DNA from: CAYOVG01 sp964407285
GTDB lineage: Bacteria; Desulfobacterota; Syntrophobacteria; Syntrophobacterales; Syntrophobacteraceae
Length of the DNA: 21,609 nucleotides
Assembly (NCBI GenBank): GCA_964407285.1
Contig: CAYOVG010000079.1
Location: 1 to 21,609, forward strand
Reading direction: 5' to 3'
The notes under the pieces are model-generated. The model made no database searches and was not told where the DNA came from. It worked only from the letters and a program-made list of their open reading frames with translations. A program made the translations under genes and the position numbers. This document shows positions 14,891 through 21,609 of this stretch, piece by piece; within the stretch, counting starts at the first letter, position 1, and every line of letters begins with the position of its first letter.

Positions 14891-16534
14891 CTTCATCGCG
14901 GTCTCTGCGCCTTCGAGTTCCGACATCAGGTCTTTCGCCCTTGCGAGGGCGTGGACCGCGCTTCGCGCGCGGCCCATGGACCTCAGCACGCGGGAAAGCT
15001 CCAGGTGAGGGACGGGGAATTGCGGAAAAAGGTCTATCGCCCGCAACAGGCAGGGCACGGCGTCATCGGGGTTCCCGGTTTCCGCGTGGTGCTTTCCCAG
15101 GTTCAGCCATCCGCTCAGAGACATGGGATTAAGCCCGACGGCCCGCTGGAGATGCTCGATCCTGCTCTGTGCGGACCGTTCCGTGAAAAGTCCCCGGATA
15201 AGGGAGACCGTGTGGGCGTCGAGCCCCTGCCCGCCGGCCGCATCGAGCAGTCGCGATGCGGCGTCGAAGTCCCCCGAATCGATGCTCGCCAGCGCATCCC
15301 GTATGAGCATTTCGAAATCGCCGCCCTTGAGAAAGACGCATCTTCCCATCGCCAGGCTGTCCGGCAGGGAAATGCAGGTCCGGAAGAGGGCTTCGGCAAG
15401 CCGTTCGTCAGGGTGGCCGCCTCGGCCGGGATTGCGCCCGGCGACTTGCGGGGGAACCTCCCCGCCCCGTCCCGCCCGCGCTCCGGCTCCGGCTCTCTCG
15501 AGGTTTTCCCTGTAAAACCGCACGATCTCGGGTGCGCGCCGCGTCATGGTCCGCTCGCGGATGACGTACTCACGCGCCGCATCGGCCACACGGACCCGCA
15601 GGCGCGCATCCGACGCCACGCGGTCGAGAGTCCGCACGAACTGGCGCTCGTCGCCGAACAGGAACCCCGTCTCCCCGTGCCGCACCACCGCCGGATACGG
15701 CCCGAAGGCCTGCGCCACCGCCACCACCTGGTGGGCGGCGTATTCCAGGAATTTGACGTCCGAGCGGTTTCGGTTGTAATCGGTTTCCCGGAGCGGGGCG
15801 ATCCCCACATCGAGGGTTTTGAGGAAATCGTAGTAGTCGTACAGGGCGCCCGGCGCAAATCGTTTCTTCCTGTCGCCGGGCAGGTCGTCGAAGAGCGCCC
15901 AGATGGCGTCGCAGCTCATAATGTGGAGCGTAACATCGTCCCTGGACATGATCCAGCGCGAGAGCGGCCCGGCAACGGCGGCCATGTCCTCCAGGTGGTT
16001 GGCGGAACCGCCCCAGCCGACGGCAAGCCCCGCCTTCCCGCCGTCAAAACTCCTCCGAGCGGGAACGTCGAGCACCTGGTTCGGGGCCGGCCTCCAGACC
16101 GGGTTCAAATGGCCGTATTTCTCGCGCAGTCCTTCCGAGATGAAGAGCACCGCATCGCATCGCCGCATCAGCGTCCTCGCGGCGCACTGTCCCACGGGGT
16201 CGTCGAACGCCCCGTGGGCAGGGCTTGCCGGGGGAACGGCCGATATGTCGTCGTCCAGCGCGAAGACCGTCAGCTTCCCGGTCCGCCTGCGGTATGACAG
16301 CATGGGCAGAAAGTCCATCCAGGTCGCGTTGCTCAGCACCAGGACGTCGGCCCGGCGCAGGACTTCCAGCCGCCTGTGGTGATAGGGCGGCAGGACGGCC
16401 GTGTACACGCCGGGTTCCCGGGCCATGGCCAGCGCCGGAGCATCGAACCGGTAGAAGCTGTCGCCCTCTCCCTTGCTCCATGCATAGTTGGCGGTAGCGA
16501 TGAAAAGGGGGTCAGGCGAATCGTACCGGTTCAT
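14882..16534 (-). CDS. Glycosyltransferase-like protein with C-terminal TPR repeats
   Basis: A protein of about 550 residues. The first 350 or so look like a GT-B glycosyltransferase (family 4-like): a C-terminal Rossmann half with LAVGWGGSANHLEDM, LKTLDVGIAPLRETDYN, SDVKFLEYAAHQVVAVAQ and GETGFLFGDERQF, where a nucleotide-sugar binding site is expected. The last 150 residues hold two or three tetratricopeptide repeats (HLQRAVGLNPMSLSGWLNLG, LLRAIDLFPQFPVPHLELSR). A low-complexity Gly/Arg/Ala linker joins the halves. The sugar and acceptor are unknown. I prefer the ATG at 16534, with GAGACGAGAA upstream; an in-frame ATG at 16564 has no ribosome binding site. The start overlaps the end of the hybrid kinase gene by 23 bases, which suggests translational coupling, though no functional link to the kinase is known. 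Confidence 0.75.
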   Translation of the reverse strand: MNRYDSPDPLFIATANYAWSKGEGDSFYRFDAPALAMAREPGVYTAVLPPYHHRRLEVLRRADVLVLSNATWMDFLPMLSYRRRTGKLTVFALDDDISAVPPASPAHGAFDDPVGQCAARTLMRRCDAVLFISEGLREKYGHLNPVWRPAPNQVLDVPARRSFDGGKAGLAVGWGGSANHLEDMAAVAGPLSRWIMSRDDVTLHIMSCDAIWALFDDLPGDRKKRFAPGALYDYYDFLKTLDVGIAPLRETDYNRNRSDVKFLEYAAHQVVAVAQAFGPYPAVVRHGETGFLFGDERQFVRTLDRVASDARLRVRVADAAREYVIRERTMTRRAPEIVRFYRENLERAGAGARAGRGGEVPPQVAGRNPGRGGHPDERLAEALFRTCISLPDSLAMGRCVFLKGGDFEMLIRDALASIDSGDFDAASRLLDAAGGQGLDAHTVSLIRGLFTERSAQSRIEHLQRAVGLNPMSLSGWLNLGKHHAETGNPDDAVPCLLRAIDLFPQFPVPHLELSRVLRSMGRARSAVHALARAKDLMSELEGAETAMKLQ

Positions 16535-19500
16535 TTCTCGTCTCGCGAACTTTGTCGCCTCCATGCATGACGCGGTGAATCACCTCGCTGAGCTCCTCGA
16601 TCCTGTACGGTTTGGATACGACTCCCCGGAACCCGTGGACGGCGTGGTCGGCCATAATGGGATCGTTGGAATAACCGCTGGAAACGATGGAGCGCACATC
16701 GGGATCGATCTCTCTGAGCCTGTCTATCGTCTCCTTGCCTCCCATGCCTCCCGGAATGGTCAGGTCCATGAGGACCAGGTCGAAGGGACTGGACGAGTCC
16801 CGCGCGCCGACATACATGTCGATGGCGGTCCGGCCGTCCCGAGCGCATTCGACATCGTAGCCGAGGTGGGTGAGCATCGCTCCCGCCACCTGCAGTATGA
16901 TCTCCTCATCGTCCATGAGGAGTACTCTGCCCTTGCCTGCATGCGCTTCCGCCTTAACGTCCACCCCGTCCGGAAGCTCTCCTTCGGGAAGCGCCGGCAG
17001 ATAGACGTGGAATACCGCCCCGGAGCCGGGCGCGGATTCGGCCGTCACATGTCCGTCATGCTTCTTTACGATGGAGTATACCGTCGCCAGTCCCAGTCCG
17101 CTCCCCTTCTCCCTGGTGGTGAAGTACGGATCGAATATCTTCGGCAGAATGCCCTGCCCGATGCCCGGTCCTTCGTCTTTGATGGAAATCCGGACATAGC
17201 GCCCCGGCTCCAGGGGAATGCCGCAATCTTCATCCAGGACGCAGTTCCGCGCCGTGACCTCTATCACCCCGCCCTCGGGCATCGCCTGGGCGGCATTGAG
17301 CGCTATATTGCCGATGGCCTGGCTGATCTGCCCCTCGTCTATATCCACCGGGTGGAGGTCCTCCGGAATGTCGTACTTGCACCGGGAGTTCGATCCCCGC
17401 AGGATGAACTCGCACGATTCCAAAATGACGCCGTGCAGAGCGGTTTTCTTCCTGACGGGCGCGCCTCCCTTCGAGAACGTGAGCAACTGCCGCGTGAGGT
17501 CCCTGGCCCTCCAGGACGCTTTCTCCGCCTCTTCGAGCCGCCGGTAGACGTCGCTTCCCTCATCGACATTCATCCTGGCCAGTGAAATGCTGCCCAGGAT
17601 ACCCGTCAGCAGGTTATTGAAATCGTGAGCGATGCCTCCCGCAAGGATCCCCACCGATTCGAGCTTCTGCATCTTCACGAGTTCCTTCTCGATTCTCCTT
17701 CTCTCGGTCAGGTCCTCGTAGATGACGTACGTCCTGTCATTGTGCATGACGATGGCGGAGAAGAGCACGTCGCGCAAGCTCCCGTCACGGCACGTTACCA
17801 CGTATTCCCTGCTCCTCACCTGGTACCTCTCCGGTCCGGACAGATCGGAAACCCATGCAGCCACCACATCCCGGCGATACACGGGGTCGGGGAAGGCCTT
17901 CCGGAACCAGTCCCTGCCGGTGGGGACATCGTCGAGCGTGTAGCCGAACAGCTCCACGAACTTTTTGTTCAGGTATATGTAATCGCCGTCGGGTTCGATG
18001 ATCGAGATCCCGAAGGGGGAGAGCTCCGACAGGAGCCTGAAACGCTCCTCGCTCTCCTTGAGGACGTCCTGCGCCCGTTTGCGCTCGGTAACATCCCGGT
18101 CGGTACCGGTGAACCCTACCAGTTCGCCGCGTGTGTTCAAGAGCGGCTGAGCGGTGCTGTCGAAGAACCGCACCGAGCCGTCCTTGTGCATCCATCGCAT
18201 GGTGGAATTCCGCCAGCCCCTTTTTTCCTCCACGGCCGCCCGGAACCACTTCCACACCCGCTCGTGGTCATCCGGATGCATCAGCGCCAGGGTGTGCATG
18301 CCGAAAATTTCCCTCGGCTTATAGCCCAGAAGCTCCTGCACGGCTTCGTTGGAAAAGGTGTTCCTCCCCTTGATGTCGCAGATCCAGACCCAGTCGGATG
18401 TGGCTTCCACCAGGTTGCGGTACTTCCTTTCGCTGTCCCTGAGCGACGCCTCGGCCCGCTCCCGTTCAGCCACGCGCCGGCGCAGATCCTCGACCATGCC
18501 GCGCAACTGGCTCGTCATGCTGTTGAAGACCTGCGCCAGGATTCCCAACTCGTCTTCCTGCCCGACCTCGATGCGGTGATCGAGATTACCCTCGCCGATC
18601 AACTCCGCGCCCCGGCGCAGCCGGTCGAGGCCGCCCGTGACCCTCTTGATGATCAGGCGGTTCAAGATGCCCGCCAGCAGCATGGAAACGCAGAGCACAA
18701 CGGCAATGGACAAAACCATGTTCCGGATTGCGGCGTAAGCCTCCCGGACGGGAAGTTCGACGACGACTCCCCAACCGGCCTTGTCCACAATCGCATACCC
18801 TCCGATGACGTCTTCTCCGCCGACTCCGCGGTACCGGTGGTTTTGCCCCGGGTCCCACGCGATCCCGGAGGTGAAGCGCTTCACCTCGGGGATGTGAGTC
18901 ATGTCCGCGCCGAACAGGGCGTACATCCGGGTAAGGTCTTTCGACGCCACCATTCTGCCCGTCCGGTCCACGACGTAGACGTACCCGGACCGTCCGGTAT
19001 CGATTTCCGAGACGATGTTCCACATTTCCATGAGCGTAACTTCCGCCAGAAGAACTCCCTTCGGCCCCGACCTCGGGGACTGGCCGACAGGCACGGCGAC
19101 AGTGGTGACGGGTACATTGGCGTGTTTGGAAATATGGATCGGACCGACAAAGGTGCGTCCCGCATACGGCTCCCGGAATTCGGATGAGCCGCTCCTGTCT
19201 CTGAACTCGGAAGGCTGAAAGATCCGGAAGGTGCAGACCCGTGCCCGCTCCATGCCGCCGCCGTCCATGAAGGTGAGTTCGCAAAGGTGGCGGCGCTGTT
19301 GCGCGAGCAGCCGATAGAGGGTCGTATTGAGAGTATACCCGTCCATGGACGCCGGGTCTCGCGCGTCCGTGAACACTCTGAGTATGGTCTCAGCCCGTTC
19401 GAGATGGGACTCGATGCCGCCTGCCACCTGTCGGGCCGTTCTTTCCAGTCCCCGCAGCAGTTCCTTTTCCTGGATGTCATGGCTGATCTGAATGGCCGCG

Positions 19501-19595
19501 GCTACGGTGAGCAGGAGGGAACACAGCGTCAGCATGACAGAATAGAACGTGAGGGTCCTGACGATGCTCTTTCCGGTTCCGAAAATCTTCTTCAT
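16512..19595 (-). CDS. Hybrid sensor histidine kinase (Cache-HAMP-PAS-PAS-HisKA-HATPase-REC)
   Basis: A 1027-residue hybrid kinase. Membrane segments at about 14-37 and 293-316 enclose a double-Cache-like periplasmic domain of about 255 residues (GRSGYVYVVDRTGRMVASKD). HAMP (about 317-370), two PAS domains (about 390-505 and 515-632), HisKA with H657 in GGIAHDFNNLLTG, an ATPase domain (NIALNAAQAM, DEGPGIG, GSGLGLATVY) and a C-terminal receiver with D944 in LVLMDLTIPGG follow. All catalytic residues are present, so autophosphorylation and transfer to the attached receiver are expected; no output domain is attached. It lies 36 bases after the solute-binding protein gene on the same strand and probably shares its transcript. 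An AAGGAA lies 12 bases before the ATG. Confidence 0.93.
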   Translation of the reverse strand: MKKIFGTGKSIVRTLTFYSVMLTLCSLLLTVAAAIQISHDIQEKELLRGLERTARQVAGGIESHLERAETILRVFTDARDPASMDGYTLNTTLYRLLAQQRRHLCELTFMDGGGMERARVCTFRIFQPSEFRDRSGSSEFREPYAGRTFVGPIHISKHANVPVTTVAVPVGQSPRSGPKGVLLAEVTLMEMWNIVSEIDTGRSGYVYVVDRTGRMVASKDLTRMYALFGADMTHIPEVKRFTSGIAWDPGQNHRYRGVGGEDVIGGYAIVDKAGWGVVVELPVREAYAAIRNMVLSIAVVLCVSMLLAGILNRLIIKRVTGGLDRLRRGAELIGEGNLDHRIEVGQEDELGILAQVFNSMTSQLRGMVEDLRRRVAERERAEASLRDSERKYRNLVEATSDWVWICDIKGRNTFSNEAVQELLGYKPREIFGMHTLALMHPDDHERVWKWFRAAVEEKRGWRNSTMRWMHKDGSVRFFDSTAQPLLNTRGELVGFTGTDRDVTERKRAQDVLKESEERFRLLSELSPFGISIIEPDGDYIYLNKKFVELFGYTLDDVPTGRDWFRKAFPDPVYRRDVVAAWVSDLSGPERYQVRSREYVVTCRDGSLRDVLFSAIVMHNDRTYVIYEDLTERRRIEKELVKMQKLESVGILAGGIAHDFNNLLTGILGSISLARMNVDEGSDVYRRLEEAEKASWRARDLTRQLLTFSKGGAPVRKKTALHGVILESCEFILRGSNSRCKYDIPEDLHPVDIDEGQISQAIGNIALNAAQAMPEGGVIEVTARNCVLDEDCGIPLEPGRYVRISIKDEGPGIGQGILPKIFDPYFTTREKGSGLGLATVYSIVKKHDGHVTAESAPGSGAVFHVYLPALPEGELPDGVDVKAEAHAGKGRVLLMDDEEIILQVAGAMLTHLGYDVECARDGRTAIDMYVGARDSSSPFDLVLMDLTIPGGMGGKETIDRLREIDPDVRSIVSSGYSNDPIMADHAVHGFRGVVSKPYRIEELSEVIHRVMHGGDKVRETRNEPVRFA

Positions 19596-19631
19596 CGCGT
19601 TGTGCGCTTCCTTCAGCAGTATGATCGGCTC

Positions 19632-20870
19632 CTAGTGCCGCGCCGCCGTCGCGGGGTAAACCGGCTCCGCGGTGCGTACCTCCAGCGGATGGATAAGCTC
19701 CACGCCGGTGGGCTGGACCTGGGTCAGATAGCTGAAAGGTTTCGGCAAGCCTCGCTTATCGAAAGTGTATTTGCCGCCTATTGTGCTCACCGTGTGAGAT
19801 CTCAAGTAATCCCTTATCGCCGTTTGATTCAGGCTCCCGGCGCCCTCCACGCCCGCCTGCAGCGTCTGGAGCCAGGCGATCCCGAAAAGAAAGTAGCAGG
19901 GGGCCTCGCTCACCTCGAACCTGCTGTTTACCGCGTCGTTGATCGCCTTGACGCCCGGAAACGGCAGTCCGGCAAGTATCGGAGCCCCCGAAAAGACGTA
20001 ATCCGCATCGTTCCCGAGTTCCTCCCTCCAGCGCGGAATATGGGAACCGATCGCTTGCAGGAAGAATGCCGGGTTATAGCCAAGTGACTTCATCGCCTGC
20101 CGGGTCAGGATACCGTCCGGAAGAAAGCCGGAGGCTACGAAAAGGTCCGCTCCGGACGCTTTGGCCACGGCGACGAATTCCTTCGCATAGGAGAGAGGCA
20201 GGTCGTACAGCTCATCCATCACCAGCTCGATACCCATGCGCGCCGCGCCGTCCAGGGCGCTCTCCCGGATGGAAAGTCCCACGACGTTGTTCACGGTGAT
20301 GGTGGCCATCCGCCGGGGTCGGTCCGTTTCGGGAAGCGTGGCCAGCCATTCCCAAAACCCCTGGTACCACCACTGTCCCATGAGAGGCGGTGCGCCGAAC
20401 GAGTATGTAAAGCCCTGTTCGAAGGAGTGCATGTGTCCTCCCATCGAGACATAAACCATCCGGCGCCTCTCCGCCACGGACATCTGGATCGCGGCCACGA
20501 TCCCCGGATAGCCGCCCAGGAGCAGGTCCGCCTTGTCACGGACTATCACCTGCTCGAAGAGCGATACGGCCCGTTCCGGGTCGCCTGCGTCATCGTGGAT
20601 GATCAGTTCCACGGGGCGGCCGAGCAATCCCCCCTTACCGTTCACTTCCTCGGCCCAGTAGCGATAGCCGCGCTCGATCCAGCAACCGGTGTCGGAAAAA
20701 ACACCCGTCAGAGGAAGAGTCCCTCCGATCCTGACGGGTTTTCGGGTGTCGATCGCCTTGGAGGAGACATCGGCTGCATTCGGCGAGTCGTTGCCGCACG
20801 AAGCCAGGAGCAGACCGGCCATCACCACCACGGCGACCGCAACCACCGCAGACCTATGTCTATTGTCCAC
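19632..20870 (-). CDS. Branched-chain-amino-acid-type solute-binding lipoprotein
   Basis: A 412-residue periplasmic binding protein of the LivJ/Peripla_BP_6 type. The N-terminus is a lipoprotein signal with hydrophobic core AVVAVAVVVMAGLLLASC, so Cys25 should be lipidated and anchored; Gly at +2 does not indicate inner-membrane retention. The mature part begins PVRIGGTLPLTGVFSDTG and includes ELIIHDDAGDPERAVSLFEQ, both typical of the family, which binds amino acids, amides or aromatic acids. The GTG start at 20870 has AAAGGAG five bases upstream. No permease or ATPase genes are near; the next gene, 36 bases on, is a hybrid sensor kinase. The protein may therefore present a ligand to that kinase rather than feed a transporter, or serve a transporter encoded elsewhere. 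Confidence 0.9.
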   Translation of the reverse strand: MDNRHRSAVVAVAVVVMAGLLLASCGNDSPNAADVSSKAIDTRKPVRIGGTLPLTGVFSDTGCWIERGYRYWAEEVNGKGGLLGRPVELIIHDDAGDPERAVSLFEQVIVRDKADLLLGGYPGIVAAIQMSVAERRRMVYVSMGGHMHSFEQGFTYSFGAPPLMGQWWYQGFWEWLATLPETDRPRRMATITVNNVVGLSIRESALDGAARMGIELVMDELYDLPLSYAKEFVAVAKASGADLFVASGFLPDGILTRQAMKSLGYNPAFFLQAIGSHIPRWREELGNDADYVFSGAPILAGLPFPGVKAINDAVNSRFEVSEAPCYFLFGIAWLQTLQAGVEGAGSLNQTAIRDYLRSHTVSTIGGKYTFDKRGLPKPFSYLTQVQPTGVELIHPLEVRTAEPVYPATAARH

Positions 20871-21175
20871 ACTCGCTCCTTTGTGCGCATATTCGGAATG
20901 TATTCTTCGGAACTATAAGAGCGGGTTTCCCGGAACCGATCTCTTCGAAAAGGGATGCGGCCCGTTTCGCAGTATTATCATGCATCTTCCGCGCGCAGCA
21001 GTCAAGTAGAGGGAGAGGGTGAGTGTGAGATTAGACCACTTCGCGGGTTGTGGTGTGAAAGCCGCCGAACAGAGATTCGACCATTTCGCGGGTGTGGCTT
21101 GAAAACCACGGAGAGCACCGAGAATGCATGGTCTGAACCGTGGTGGACGCATCCGGCCCGCGAGACGGTCCCATC
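20871..21175. other. Intergenic region between tilS and the solute-binding gene
   Basis: These 305 bases hold no gene I can support. Reading on the minus strand, the tilS end is followed by two 45-base repeat units (21027-21116) and an AT-richer stretch with TATAGT at 20912-20917, which could be the -10 of the solute-binding operon, although no good -35 is visible. Confidence 0.4.
21027..21093. repeat. Two direct repeats with 45-base period
   Basis: GAGATTAGACCACTTCGCGG (from 21027) and GAGATTCGACCATTTCGCGG (from 21072) differ at 2 positions over their 22-base cores, and similarity fades over the next 15 bases. The style is that of dispersed intergenic repeats rather than a CRISPR or an operator pair. 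Confidence 0.5.
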
Positions 21176-21609
21176 CTAAACACGGAACCGGGCCTTCACC
21201 ACCATCACGCGCTTCGTTTCGGCGGTGACCCTCACACGCTCGTCCAGCCTGTATCCCATAACCCAACATATCTTATCCTCGGCATCGCAGAGCAGCGGTA
21301 TTTTCGCTCTTTGCGTTCCAGGGACTTTGGCGTCGATGAAGAAATCCTGGAGTTTCTTCCCGCCCCCGAGTCCCAAGGGCCGGAAACGATCTCCGGGCTG
21401 CCGGGAACGGATCGTGAGGGGCCACTTCACCTTATCGGCATCCATGCGGGCTTCGAAAGCGCCCGCGGGCGACAGCGGCGAGCCGGCGGCGCGGCCGCCC
21501 GTTGCGTCCGCGACGGGTCCGGAATGCTCTGCTTCCAGTATCTCGATACGGAGTTCCAGCAAGGGAAAGTCGTAGCTGCCGGGAGCGGGCGCAGGCCATG
21601 AAAACGGTT
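21176..21609 (-). CDS. tilS: tRNA(Ile)-lysidine synthase, C-terminal part (runs off the window)
   Basis: The frame ends at 21176 (TAG) and is open to the window edge, so about 144 C-terminal residues are visible out of a usual 430-480. The segment LTIRSRQPGDRFRPLGLGGGKKLQDFFIDAKVP, broken here only for naming, and ICWVMGYRLDERVRV are characteristic of the TilS C-terminal substrate-binding domain. TilS uses ATP and lysine to convert C34 of the CAU-anticodon isoleucine tRNA to lysidine, so that it reads AUA; it is essential in nearly all bacteria. The catalytic N-terminal PP-loop domain (SGGxDS) lies outside the window. An apparent TTG start at 21562 is not real because homology and the open frame both continue upstream of it. 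Confidence 0.88.
   Translation of the reverse strand, partial: PFSWPAPAPGSYDFPLLELRIEILEAEHSGPVADATGGRAAGSPLSPAGAFEARMDADKVKWPLTIRSRQPGDRFRPLGLGGGKKLQDFFIDAKVPGTQRAKIPLLCDAEDKICWVMGYRLDERVRVTAETKRVMVVKARFRV

Noticed and set aside
14951..19187. Long plus-strand open frames (448, 365 and 520 codons) opposite the glycosyltransferase and hybrid kinase
   Set aside because: The minus-strand frames contain clear domains and catalytic motifs; the plus-strand translations have none and are antisense shadows.
21027..21116. CRISPR-like repeat
   Set aside because: Only two diverged units are present, with similarity continuing into the would-be spacer and no cas genes.

Overview
This window looks like chromosomal DNA of a Gram-negative, motile, GC-rich bacterium. 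The best guess is a deltaproteobacterium in the broad sense (Desulfobacterota/Syntrophobacter-like). The reasons are a sigma-54-dependent NtrC-type regulator with matching -24/-12 promoters, several large Cache/PAS sensor kinases, a chemoreceptor with CZB domains and a tail ending in PLDDDF, a lipoprotein solute-binding protein, and a lysC-cimA pair. The assignment rests on gene style alone and was not tested by any search. No rRNA, tRNA, CRISPR array or insertion sequence was seen.

Layout. (1) 193-6872: a membrane sensor histidine kinase and an NtrC-family response regulator, one base apart, followed by a chemoreceptor with two tandem zinc-binding CZB domains. A sigma-54 promoter precedes the kinase, and two more lie in the 649-base gap before the chemoreceptor. 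The likely reading is one regulatory unit in which the regulator activates its own operon and the chemoreceptor. (2) 6873-7530: a GC-rich, hairpin-filled spacer of REP-like character, then a probable sigma-70 promoter. (3) 7531-10575: aspartate kinase (with a strong internal start for a beta subunit) and (R)-citramalate synthase, which feed the aspartate-family and isoleucine pathways. (4) 11023-13658: a NarX-type sensor kinase followed by a short receiver-like protein that lacks the phosphorylation residues. (5) 13664-14890: the C-terminal remnant of a type III restriction enzyme Res subunit, apparently joined here by recombination. (6) 20870-14882, minus strand: a three-gene unit of branched-chain-amino-acid-type solute-binding lipoprotein, hybrid sensor kinase with receiver, and glycosyltransferase-TPR protein. 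No ABC permease or ATPase is near, so the binding protein may serve the kinase as a sensor. (7) 21609-21176, minus strand: the C-terminal part of tilS, running off the window.

The window is dominated by signal transduction: three sensor kinases, one sigma-54 activator, one chemoreceptor and one pseudo-receiver. The most interesting parts are the sigma-54/tandem-CZB unit with its structured, possibly coding leader; the internal start in lysC; and the truncated receiver/Res junction.
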